Origin: Pseudomonadota bacterium
Lineage (GTDB): Bacteria > Pseudomonadota > Alphaproteobacteria > Rhizobiales > Beijerinckiaceae
Reading direction: 5' to 3'
Assembly (NCBI GenBank): GCA_023423995.1
Contig: JAFAEL010000136.1
Span: forward strand, 1 to 17,367
Length of the DNA: 17,367 bases
A program made the position numbers and the translations under genes. Of the stretch, positions 1-6,756 are shown one piece after another; position 1 is the stretch's first letter, and every line of letters begins with the position of its first letter. The notes under the pieces were generated by a model. It ran no database searches and had not been told where the DNA came from. It saw only the letters and a program-made list of their open reading frames with translations.

Positions 1-3000
1 GGCCAACCGCCTCGGCGGCGGCGTAGATCGGCTCGGGGCCGATCACCTCGCCCGCTTCGGTCGGCAGCGTCTTGCGGATCGGCTCCTCCTCGCCGCGCGT
101 GATGCGGGCGACGGCATGGAGCTGCCAGCCGGAGCGTGACAGGCGGGCGCGGCTGAGGATCTCGACCGTGTTGGTGTTCGGCGAAAGGCGCGCCTTGATC
201 TCCTTGGCGCGCTCGCGCTCGAGCTGGAGCGGCACGGAGATGTCGATGTCGAGCACCGCAGCGGTCTCGGTCTCGAACCATTCCCTCGCCACGGAGAGCG
301 CGATCTCGATAAAGGCGGCGGCCGGCAGGATGGGCTGCCCGCCGACGACGTGGTCGCCGAGCTCCGGCACCTGCGTCGTGTCGAGCTGGCCGGTCCACTC
401 GGTGCCGTCATGCGTGTTGCGGCCGCCGATCAGCCGGTGCCAGCGCGTGTCGAGCGTGAAGCCGACGGCCTCGGGTGAGGCCTGGACGCGGAATTCCTTG
501 CGTTGCCAGGCGTAGAGCGGCAGCGACACGGGCGAGGTCGGCTCCGGGCCGAAGAGCTTGGCGACGTCGATTGCGGCGCCCTTGACGAAGGCGTTGATCG
601 CGGCCGGACGGATCGGGTCCGTATGCTCCGCCTCGTCCTTCTTCTCCAGCACGCCGAGCGCCGAGAAGGGCAGGGAGGTCGGCTCGAGCGTCTCGTTGAT
701 GTTGGAAAGCAGTACGCTCCGCGGCCCGATCTCCATGAAGATCCGGGCCCCGTTGCGCGCCGCGAGCTCGACGGCCGGCGCGAAACGGACGGGCTCGCGC
801 ACATTGTGCCACCAGTACTCCGCGTCGAGCGTGGTTCCGTCCAGCACCTCGCCCGTGACGGTCGAGATGAAGGGAATCCTCGTCTCGGTGCCCCGCACGC
901 CCTTGAGGTCGCGCAGGAGCGGCTCCTGCACGCAGTCGATCAGGGCGCAGTGGAACGGGTAGTCGAGGTCGAGCTGGCGATAGACCATGCGCCGCTTGCG
1001 GGCGGCCTGGCCGAGCTTCTTCAGCTCGTCTGTGGGGCCTGCGAGCGTGAAGGTTCGCGGCGAGTTGTAGGCCGCGATCTCCACGCCCTCGAACTCGGCG
1101 GCGATCGCCTGCACCTGCTCCAGGGCGCCGACGATCACGCCCATCCGGCCGGTGTCGCGCGCCAGTTCCTGGTGCGCGCTGCGCGCGTGGATGATGCGAA
1201 CGGCATCCTTGAGCGTCACCGCGCCGGATACGGCGGCGGCCGCGATCTCGCCGACCGAGTGGCCGAGCACGACCGATGGCGTGATGCCCTGGGCGGCCAG
1301 CGCCCGCGCGGTCGCGATCTGGATGGAGAAGATGAGCGGCTGCGCGACATGCGTCAGCGGAAGCCGCTGTTCGAGATCGCTCGCAAAGAGCGCCTCGGTC
1401 ACCGACCAGCCGAACTGGCTGTCGAACAGCGAGTCGACCTCGTCCAGGCCCTCGCGGAAGTGGCGGTTGGTGGCGTAGGCCGCGCGGCCCATGCCGGGCC
1501 ACTGCCCGCCATTGCCGGAGAACACGAAGGCGACCGGTCCGTCCGTCTCGGTCACCGTGCCCCAGGCCGCGCCGGGGACGTCCTCTTCCTTGTCCGCGAT
1601 CCGCTCGAGCTTGCGGGCGAGGTCGCGGGGAGAGCGCCAGTCGACGACCATGCGCTCGCCCAGCAGCTCGCGCCGGTGGACGGCGGCGGCCGCGATCTCC
1701 TGCGCCTCGTCCAGCGTGGCGGACGCCAGCCGGGCGGAATAGTCGCGTGCGAGGTCGAGCACGGCGGCACGGCTCGCACCCGTGATCGCGAAGCGGTCGG
1801 TCCCGCCGGTGTAGCGCTTCGCCCGTTCCGAGACCCGCGGCGCGTCGCTGATGATGGCGTGGGCGTTGGTGCCGCCGAAACCGAAGGAGTTGATGCCGGC
1901 GAAGCGGGGCTCGTCCGTCCGGGGGAGGCGGGTCGGCTCCGTGACGACCTGGAGGTTCAGCTCGTCGAACGGGATCTCGGGATTCGGCTCGCTGAAATGG
2001 ATGGAGGGCGGCAGGAGGTCGTGCTCGAGCGCGAGCATCGCCTTCAGCATCCCGGCGAGCCCGGAGGCGGGCTCGAGGTGGCCGATATTGGTCTTGATGG
2101 AGCCGACCGGCAGCGGGGCAGGGCGGCCCTTGCCCAGCACCTCGCCGATGGTGAAGGCCTCGATCGGGTCGCCGACCCGGGTGCCGGTGCCGTGCGCCTC
2201 GACGAAGGCCATCTGCGCCGGCGTGATTCCGGATTCGCCATAGAGCTGCCGCAGCAGCTTGCCCTGCGAATAGCGGGACGGCAGGGCGATGCCGTTCGTC
2301 CGGCCGTCCGAGTTCACGCCCGAATTGGCGATCCGGGCATACATGCGCGTCTCGTCCTGCCGCGCACGCTCGGCCGTCTGGAGGACCAGGACTACCGCGC
2401 CCTCGGCGCGCACGTAGCCGTTCGCCTTGGCGTCGAAGGTCTGGCAGAGGCCGTCCGGAGACAGCATCGAGGCCTGCGAGAAGACGATGAACCCGAAGGG
2501 GCTCATCAGGAGGTTGATGCCGCCGACGATCGCCGTGTCGATGCGCCCGCTCTGAAGGGCCTGCATGGCCTCGTGCAGGGCGACGAGGGAGGAGGAGCAG
2601 GCCGTGTCGACCGTGAAGCTCGGTCCCTGGAAGTCGAAGGCGTGCGAGATGCGGTTGGAGATGATGGAGATCGCGCCGCCCGTTGCCGTGTAGGCATCGC
2701 CGCCGGCCATGTCGGTGTTGCGGATGATCGTGTATTCGGGCGAGGACGCGCCCACGAAGACGCCGACGTCGCGGCCGGCCAGCTTCGAGCGCGGAAGGCC
2801 GGCATCCTCGATCGCCTCCCAGGTCAGCTCGAGCAGCAGCCGCTGCTGCGGGTCCATCTGCTCGGCCTCGCGGGGGGAGATCCCGAACACGGCGGGATCG
2901 AAGCTCCAGAGATCGTCGAGGACGCCCGCGCGCCACGTATAGGCCTTGCCCGGCTCCTTCGGGCGCGGATGGCCGTGCTTCTCCTTCGACCAGCGATCGT

Positions 3001-3130
3001 CGGGAACCTCGGTAACCGAGCAGCGGCCTTCGAGGAGATTCGCCCAGAGTTGCGCGACAGACGAAGCGCCGGGCAGACGGCAGGACCTGCCTACAACCAC
3101 GACATCCTGGCGCTGCTCAGTCCTTCGCAC
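1..3130 (-). CDS. Type I polyketide synthase, N-terminal part (KS-AT-DH), truncated by the window edge
   Basis: This is a modular-type polyketide synthase that condenses acyl units on a carrier protein. About 1043 codons are visible with no stop before the left edge. The ketosynthase spans roughly residues 10-435, with active-site Cys178 in TACSSS, His313 in VEAHGTGT and His351 in NIGH, the full catalytic triad at normal spacing. The acyltransferase spans roughly 530-835: GNGGQWPGMG, nucleophile Ser625 in GHSVGE, and His727 in YPFH. GHSVGE lacks the Gln typical of methylmalonyl-specific domains, so malonyl-CoA is more likely, but YPFH is neither the HAFH nor the YASH signature. A dehydratase starts near residue 895 and has HVVGGQPILP (HxxxGxxxxP) at 927-936. 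The GTG start at 3130 is chosen because GGAG lies 8 bases upstream and the ketosynthase core begins about 10 residues later, so there is no N-terminal docking or loading domain. Ketoreductase, enoylreductase and carrier domains would lie outside the window. Product unknown. Confidence 0.95.
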   Translation of the reverse strand, partial: MRRTEQRQDVVVVGRSCRLPGASSVAQLWANLLEGRCSVTEVPDDRWSKEKHGHPRPKEPGKAYTWRAGVLDDLWSFDPAVFGISPREAEQMDPQQRLLLELTWEAIEDAGLPRSKLAGRDVGVFVGASSPEYTIIRNTDMAGGDAYTATGGAISIISNRISHAFDFQGPSFTVDTACSSSLVALHEAMQALQSGRIDTAIVGGINLLMSPFGFIVFSQASMLSPDGLCQTFDAKANGYVRAEGAVVLVLQTAERARQDETRMYARIANSGVNSDGRTNGIALPSRYSQGKLLRQLYGESGITPAQMAFVEAHGTGTRVGDPIEAFTIGEVLGKGRPAPLPVGSIKTNIGHLEPASGLAGMLKAMLALEHDLLPPSIHFSEPNPEIPFDELNLQVVTEPTRLPRTDEPRFAGINSFGFGGTNAHAIISDAPRVSERAKRYTGGTDRFAITGASRAAVLDLARDYSARLASATLDEAQEIAAAAVHRRELLGERMVVDWRSPRDLARKLERIADKEEDVPGAAWGTVTETDGPVAFVFSGNGGQWPGMGRAAYATNRHFREGLDEVDSLFDSQFGWSVTEALFASDLEQRLPLTHVAQPLIFSIQIATARALAAQGITPSVVLGHSVGEIAAAAVSGAVTLKDAVRIIHARSAHQELARDTGRMGVIVGALEQVQAIAAEFEGVEIAAYNSPRTFTLAGPTDELKKLGQAARKRRMVYRQLDLDYPFHCALIDCVQEPLLRDLKGVRGTETRIPFISTVTGEVLDGTTLDAEYWWHNVREPVRFAPAVELAARNGARIFMEIGPRSVLLSNINETLEPTSLPFSALGVLEKKDEAEHTDPIRPAAINAFVKGAAIDVAKLFGPEPTSPVSLPLYAWQRKEFRVQASPEAVGFTLDTRWHRLIGGRNTHDGTEWTGQLDTTQVPELGDHVVGGQPILPAAAFIEIALSVAREWFETETAAVLDIDISVPLQLERERAKEIKARLSPNTNTVEILSRARLSRSGWQLHAVARITRGEEEPIRKTLPTEAGEVIGPEPIYAAAEAVG

Positions 3131-3510
3131 TAACCGGACTCCGCATAGAGTTGTTCTTAACAGAAGCGCGTGTCTTAGACGCCCAGGGTAGCTGCTTCAA
3201 CGGTTTGCCCCAAGCCGCGCGCCGCCATCCCAGCGTGTGGTACATAAAGCGCACAACTTAACGATCGTGCTCCTTCCCCAAGACATGCCCGACTTTCGGG
3301 CTGACCCTGGGAGCACTATTGCCCGCGAGCCAAAGCCGTCTCTGCCCTTTGCAAGAGGGCAATCGTTGTCCTGGAAGCAGCTACGCGGGAGGCGGCGGGG
3401 TTTACTGGACACCGGGAAAATTGCAAGTCGCGGCCTTGAAGGTCTCCCGGACCGGTGCCGAGTGTTCATTGTGGACAGAACGGAACCGCCGCCCGCTTAA
3501 TCGAGCAGGC
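3131..3510. other. Divergent intergenic region between the PKS and the membrane hydrolase
   Basis: This 380-bp spacer must hold the promoters of both divergent genes, but no convincing promoter pair was found. It is less GC-rich in its PKS-proximal half (around 3150-3265). Two short inverted repeats are visible: GCCCGA-CTT-TCGGGC at 3287-3301, and GCCCTTT-GCA-AGAGGGC at 3344-3360, which includes one G-U pair. Neither is followed by a T tract. An open frame from 3319 continues into the hydrolase gene but its amino acid content does not look like protein. Confidence 0.6.
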
Positions 3511-4779
3511 ATGCCGAAATCACTCTCCTACACACCCCCGGACAGGCCTCTCGACGGACCAAGGGGGGCACGGGTCGGGCGCCGCCACGTCGTCTACGTT
3601 CCCGGTTACGACCCGGAGGCGGAGACGCGCTACCGGATGCTCCTTGTGCGGGAGTTGATCCGCTACGGCAAGCGGTTCGGCTTCGCCGAGCGGGCGATCT
3701 CGCCGGTCGAGAAGGTCGATAGCCCGTGGGGGCTGCGCTGGAACCTGAACGTCGCCAGGGAGGATTGGCGCACGACGACGACCTTCGAGGTGCTGCGCTG
3801 GGACGACATCGTCCATCGAGATTTCGCGCGGCCGCTGCCGCTCGCCATCGTCACGCTCTTCGGCGCGCTGCTCTACGTGATCGCGACCGGCATGATGGTC
3901 CGGTTCTGGCGCCTGAACTGGAAGTTCGGCGGAGTGACCGTCTACCCGCCCTTGATGGTGTTGCTGAATCTGATCCTGGGGCTTGGGGTCGGGTGGGGCC
4001 TGGTTGCGCTCGCCGGGCTCGCGGTCCCGATCCCGCCCGTCGTGGGTTGGATCGCCACCGTCGCGATCGCCTTCGGGGTTTTCAGGCTGACATACCCGCT
4101 CGGCCAGCGCTGGTTCGTCTGGCACCTCATGCACGACTGGGTCTTCAACTGGCAGCAAGGCACCGGGCTCAGGCCCGATTACGAGGCCCGGGTCGACAGC
4201 TTCGCGGCGCGTGTGGTCGAGATCGCGCGGGCCGCCGAGGCAGATGAGGTTCTCATCGTCGGACACTCCTCCGGCGCGGTGATGGCGGTTGAGGTGATGG
4301 CCCGCGCGCTTCAGCGCGAGCCTGAACTTGGCCGAGCGGGTCCCGCCGTCTCCCTCCTGACCATGGGCTCGTGCCTGCCGCTGGTCGCCGTGAACCCGCG
4401 CGCGAAGCGGTGCCGTGAGGACATCGCCCGCATCATCGGTGCGCCGGACGTCCTCTGGGTCGAATATCAGGCCCCGCAGGACTGGCTGAATTTCGCCGGG
4501 TTCAACCCGGTTACCGATCTCGGGCTCCGCCTCGAGCCGGCTGCCTGCTACAACCCGGTGATCAGGTCCCCCAAGTTCCGCGAGATCCTCTCGCCGAAGA
4601 CCTACCAGTCCATCCTCTTCAAGCCATTTAGGATGCACTTCCAGTTCTTGATGGCGAACGACAATCCCGGCGAGTTCGACTACATCATGATGGTGGTCGG
4701 GCCTGTCTCCCTGGCGGACCGCGTGCTCGGGAGCGACGGGGAACGAAGGCCTGATGGAGTGCCTGCGGCCGCCGAGTGA
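3511..4779 (+). CDS. Membrane protein with alpha/beta-hydrolase-like domain, function unknown
   Basis: The product has 422 residues. It opens with a likely first strand and loop, [10 protein letters not shown], near residues 28-38, which resembles the beginning of alpha/beta-hydrolase folds. Three hydrophobic stretches follow at about 109-133, 147-175 and 177-200, so the protein is probably anchored in the inner membrane. The second half has a clear nucleophile elbow, [11 protein letters not shown], with Ser253 as the candidate catalytic serine. The Asp and His of the triad cannot be assigned safely; Asp and His residues occur near the C-terminus ([19 protein letters not shown]). A lipase, esterase or thioesterase role is possible but not shown. 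It is divergent from the PKS, which by itself does not prove a link. The ATG at 3511 has no strong ribosome binding site. An in-frame ATG at 3319 would add 64 non-protein-like residues and is not preferred. Confidence 0.85.
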   Translation: MPKSLSYTPPDRPLDGPRGARVGRRHVVYVPGYDPEAETRYRMLLVRELIRYGKRFGFAERAISPVEKVDSPWGLRWNLNVAREDWRTTTTFEVLRWDDIVHRDFARPLPLAIVTLFGALLYVIATGMMVRFWRLNWKFGGVTVYPPLMVLLNLILGLGVGWGLVALAGLAVPIPPVVGWIATVAIAFGVFRLTYPLGQRWFVWHLMHDWVFNWQQGTGLRPDYEARVDSFAARVVEIARAAEADEVLIVGHSSGAVMAVEVMARALQREPELGRAGPAVSLLTMGSCLPLVAVNPRAKRCREDIARIIGAPDVLWVEYQAPQDWLNFAGFNPVTDLGLRLEPAACYNPVIRSPKFREILSPKTYQSILFKPFRMHFQFLMANDNPGEFDYIMMVVGPVSLADRVLGSDGERRPDGVPAAAE

Positions 4780-4840
4780 GCGGCCCTTTCAAGACTACGC
4801 GGGCAATGACGCCCGATTACGCTTCCTGCCAAGCTGCGCG

Positions 4841-4865
4841 GGAACTCGCCTATAGCTTGAGTGTT
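4841..4865 (+). promoter_or_regulatory. Candidate EcfG (general stress sigma) promoter for the DUF1328 gene
   Basis: GGAAC at 4841-4845, a 16-base spacer and TGTT at 4862-4865 match the known EcfG consensus GGAAC-N16/17-CGTT except for the first base of the -10 box. Transcription would begin near 4872, about 36 bases before the DUF1328 start codon. Confidence 0.65.
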
Positions 4866-4907
4866 CTATTGCCATCGCCGCCTCGCGGCACAGACAGAGG
4901 CAATAAC

Positions 4908-5084
4908 ATGATTGGCTGGGCTTTGACCTTCCTGCTCGTCGCGCTCGTGGCGGCGGTGTTCGGCTTCGGCGGGATCGCGGGCACCGCGGTCGAGATCGCC
5001 AAGCTCATCTTCTTCGTCGCGATCGTTCTCTTCGCGATCTCGGCGGTCGTCGGGCTTCTGCGCGGGCGATCCCCGACGGTCTAA
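4908..5084 (+). CDS. DUF1328 family small membrane protein (YtjA-like)
   Basis: The product has 58 residues and is almost entirely hydrophobic, with two predicted membrane helices at about residues 3-24 and 30-50. The order MIGWAL, then FGFGGIAG, then AKLIFFV and a short basic tail (LRGRSP) is typical of the DUF1328 family (UPF0391, E. coli YtjA), whose biochemical role is not known. The ATG at 4908 is preceded by AGAGG with a 7-base spacer. A longer in-frame start at 4776 would add 44 residues and would overlap the end of the hydrolase gene; it is rejected because family members begin at MIGWA-like sequences. The EcfG-type promoter 43 bases upstream suggests induction in the general stress response. 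Confidence 0.92.
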   Translation: MIGWALTFLLVALVAAVFGFGGIAGTAVEIAKLIFFVAIVLFAISAVVGLLRGRSPTV

Positions 5085-5093
5085 CGTCTGAAA

Positions 5094-5125
5094 GACCGGG
5101 CGCCGACTACAAGCGGCGCTCGGTC
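5094..5125 (+). terminator. Hairpin after the DUF1328 gene
   Basis: A 12-base-pair stem (GACCGGGCGCCG at 5094-5105, CGGCGCTCGGTC at 5114-5125) closes an 8-base loop. Its only imperfection is one G-U pair when read as plus-strand RNA; on the minus strand the same position is an A-C mismatch, so the plus-strand structure is stronger. No clear T tract follows. It lies between the convergent ends of the DUF1328 gene and nepR and may serve both. Confidence 0.6.
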
Positions 5126-5144
5126 ATCTCATATGTGGCGGAGA

Positions 5145-5369
5145 TCACGCGCCGTCACCGTTCTTCCCGGTTCCGAGCCGCTCCAGGATGGCCGTCAACT
5201 TATCGGGCACGGGCTGCTCGATCAGTTCCCCATACATTGAGCGCAGCTTGTCTCCGATCTGAGCCTGGATGACCCGATCGAGTCCCGGGTTATGCTGACG
5301 ACTCTCGGGCTTGCCCTGCTTGGTTGCGGCTCCGGGATTTTTGGCCTCCCGCTTCGGCGAGCCCGCCAT
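5145..5369 (-). CDS. nepR: NepR family anti-sigma factor
   Basis: NepR holds the general stress sigma factor EcfG inactive in the cytoplasm until phosphorylated PhyR binds NepR in its place. The 74-residue product has a short, basic, probably disordered N-terminus (about 1-26). The family core follows: NPGLDRVIQAQIGDKLRSMY then GELIEQPVPDKL, which forms the two helices that bind either EcfG or the sigma-like domain of PhyR. The ATG at 5369 has AGAGG 6 bases upstream. It is transcribed away from phyR from its own EcfG-type promoter, giving negative feedback. In many Alphaproteobacteria nepR is followed by ecfG; here the gene downstream is the convergent DUF1328 gene, so ecfG must lie elsewhere. 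Confidence 0.93.
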   Translation of the reverse strand: MAGSPKREAKNPGAATKQGKPESRQHNPGLDRVIQAQIGDKLRSMYGELIEQPVPDKLTAILERLGTGKNGDGA

Positions 5370-5410
5370 GAAAAACCTCTTTAAACATCAGGACGAAAAA
5401 ATCGCAGTTC

Positions 5411-5435
5411 AACGCTCTTGGAGCCGCCCGGTTCC
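5411..5435 (-). promoter_or_regulatory. EcfG promoter of nepR (perfect consensus)
   Basis: On the minus strand GGAAC (5435-5431), a 16-base spacer and CGTT (5414-5411) fit the EcfG consensus exactly. Transcription would begin near 5404 and leave a leader of about 35 bases before the nepR ATG at 5369. Confidence 0.82.
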
Positions 5436-5444
5436 TGGAGCCCT

Positions 5445-5469
5445 GGAACTTTTCGCAACCTTGCGGGTT
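5445..5469 (+). promoter_or_regulatory. Candidate EcfG promoter of phyR
   Basis: GGAAC at 5445-5449, a 16-base spacer and GGTT at 5466-5469 differ from the EcfG consensus by one base in the -10 box. Together with the nepR box it forms GTTCC-N9-GGAAC (5431-5449), two -35 elements pointing away from each other. Transcription would begin near 5476, about 55 bases before phyR. Confidence 0.65.
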
Positions 5470-5485
5470 GCCGGGCGATTGTCTA

Positions 5486-5515
5486 CGAGCCCGCCTAACG
5501 GCTCGCAAATTTTTT
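5486..5515 (+). terminator. Terminator-like hairpin in the phyR leader
   Basis: CGAGCC (5486-5491), an 8-base loop and GGCTCG (5500-5505) are followed 4 bases later by TTTTTT (5510-5515). It lies after the predicted phyR start site and just before the ribosome binding site AGAGG. It could attenuate phyR, block read-through, or be a chance structure; the stem is only 6 base pairs. Confidence 0.4.
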
Positions 5516-5530
5516 GTTAGAGGCCACTGG

Positions 5531-6331
5531 ATGTCCGCAGCACAGCTTGTCGTGCAGTACCTGCCCTATCTCCGCCGCTACGCGCGTGCCCTGACAGGCA
5601 GCCAGGCGGCGGGCGACGCCTACGTGGCCGCGACCCTCGAGACCCTGGTGAGCGACCCTGGGATGATCGGGGGCAGCCAGAACGTCAAAGTCGCCTTGTT
5701 CACCATCTACACCCGGATCTGGAATTCCCTCGCCGTGAACGGCGAGAACGAGCACATTGCCCGTGATCTTCCGGCCGAGATTCGCCTGGGCCAGATCACG
5801 CCTCTCCCGCGCCAAGCCTTTCTGCTGTCGAGCCTGGAAGGTTTCACGGAGGAGGAGGCGGCCTCGATCCTCGACACTGATGTCGACCGCGTGCGCCAGT
5901 TGGTAGACGAGGCCGGTCGCGAACTCGCCGCCGACATCGCGACCGAGATCATGATCATCGAGGACGAGCCGCTCATCGCCATGGACCTCGAGTCGCTGGT
6001 GGAAGGCTTGGGTCACCAGGTCACGGGTGTGGCCCGGACGCGCGCCGAGGCTCTGACCCTTGCCGAGAAGAAGCGGCCCGGACTCATCCTCGCCGACATC
6101 CAGCTTGCCGATGGCAGTTCCGGCCTCGATGCCGTCAACGACCTCCTGGAAACGTTCGAGGTCCCGGTCATCTTCATCACGGCCTACCCGGAGCGCTTCC
6201 TGACGGGCGAGCGGCCCGAGCCGGCGTTCCTGATCGCAAAGCCTTTCCAGCCGGCCCATGTCTCGGCGGTGATCAGCCAGGCGCTGTTTTTCCAGCAGAG
6301 CGCCCGGCGCTCGGATCGCGTTACCGCCTAA
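5531..6331 (+). CDS. phyR: General stress response regulator PhyR (sigma-like domain plus receiver)
   Basis: PhyR is the anti-anti-sigma switch of the alphaproteobacterial general stress response: when phosphorylated, its sigma-like domain binds NepR and releases EcfG. The 266-residue product fits the family length. Residues 1-125 form the sigma-like output domain, starting QLVVQYLPYLRRYARALTGSQ (region 2-like) and ending with a region 4-like helix-turn-helix, LEGFTEEEAASILDTDVDRV. The receiver starts near residue 138 with acidic-pocket residues in IIEDEP. It carries the phospho-acceptor Asp189 in LADIQL, the conserved Thr in FITAYPE and the conserved Lys in IAKPF. The ATG at 5531 has AGAGG 7 bases upstream. 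No PhyK-type histidine kinase lies in the window, so the sensor is encoded elsewhere. An efficient terminator follows. Confidence 0.96.
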   Translation: MSAAQLVVQYLPYLRRYARALTGSQAAGDAYVAATLETLVSDPGMIGGSQNVKVALFTIYTRIWNSLAVNGENEHIARDLPAEIRLGQITPLPRQAFLLSSLEGFTEEEAASILDTDVDRVRQLVDEAGRELAADIATEIMIIEDEPLIAMDLESLVEGLGHQVTGVARTRAEALTLAEKKRPGLILADIQLADGSSGLDAVNDLLETFEVPVIFITAYPERFLTGERPEPAFLIAKPFQPAHVSAVISQALFFQQSARRSDRVTA

Positions 6332-6357
6332 CTTCGGCAGACCGTCTCAGCCTTCCG

Positions 6358-6385
6358 AGAGCGCCGGTAACTCCGGCGCTCTTTT
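6358..6385 (+). terminator. Rho-independent terminator of phyR
   Basis: A perfect 10-base-pair stem (AGAGCGCCGG at 6358-6367, CCGGCGCTCT at 6373-6382) with a TAACT loop runs into TTTT then CGTTT. It begins 27 bases after the phyR stop codon. Confidence 0.9.
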
Positions 6386-6413
6386 CGTTTGTGCCCATCG
6401 GTCTGCCTCGACC

Positions 6414-6453
6414 AGAAAGAAGAAAGGCGTGATCACCAGTGGTGATCACGCCT
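6414..6453 (-). terminator. Rho-independent terminator of the KGG gene, with a 29-base perfect inverted repeat
   Basis: The inverted repeat at 6425-6453 has 14-base arms (AGGCGTGATCACCA and its complement) around a single central G. Read on the minus strand it is followed by TTTCTTCTTTCT (6425-6414), whereas the plus strand has no T tract, so it serves the minus-strand KGG gene that ends 115 bases upstream. The long GTGATCAC core would also be a plausible dimeric protein-binding site. Confidence 0.65.
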
Positions 6454-6567
6454 GAAAGGTGCCGGCCGATGGGGGCAAAGCGGGGCCGGTTGCTTCCTCA
6501 ACGTGCGGCCCATCACCCGGTTCCAGCCGGGCCGAAAAAATTTCGTGAGGGGCCGTTTCGAGGAGCT

Positions 6568-6756
6568 TCAGGCGTGCCGGGAAGAGCCCGATGCCTGCCC
6601 GCCCTTGCGGCCGGCCTGCGAGGCAAGGCCACGATCTTGTGAGAAGGACCGCTTCTCCGCCGGCACACTTCGGCCACCTTTGCTTGCGATCTCGCGCTGC
6701 CGATCTTCCGACATGGACGCGAATCCTCGCCCGGACGCCGGATTGTCCCTTGGCAT
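6568..6756 (-). CDS. KGG repeat (con-10-like) stress protein
   Basis: The product is a 62-residue hydrophilic protein rich in Gly, Ser, Arg and Lys. It carries the stress-induced KGG motif twice: GFASMSEDRQREIASKGGRS at about residues 11-30, and a second, diverged copy running from RGLASQ to GRKGGQASG near 42-57. Such proteins (E. coli YciG, fungal con-10) belong to general stress regulons; their molecular role is not settled. The ATG at 6756 has AAGGAG with a 7-base spacer, the best ribosome binding site in the window, which fixes the start against an alternative frame beginning at 6764. An EcfG-type promoter lies 36 bases upstream. It converges on phyR, and each gene has its own terminator. 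It is too short to score well in automatic calling, but motif, ribosome site and promoter agree. Confidence 0.87.
   Translation of the reverse strand: MPRDNPASGRGFASMSEDRQREIASKGGRSVPAEKRSFSQDRGLASQAGRKGGQASGSSRHA

Noticed and set aside
408..2936. 842-codon minus-strand open frame inside the PKS in another frame
   Set aside because: It is an Arg/Pro-rich out-of-frame copy of the PKS; the true frame is open from 3130 to the left edge and has the catalytic motifs.
503..3133. 876-codon open frame on the plus strand opposite the polyketide synthase
   Set aside because: The minus strand encodes all the KS, AT and DH motifs. The plus frame is Arg/Gly/Asp-rich without recognisable domains, a usual shadow in GC-rich DNA.
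3482..3506. GGAAC as a possible EcfG promoter before the membrane hydrolase
   Set aside because: No GTT-type -10 at 16-17 bases, and it would lie too close to the ATG at 3511.
4800..4815. CGGGC-N6-GCCCG hairpin after the hydrolase gene as a terminator
   Set aside because: Only five base pairs and no T tract.
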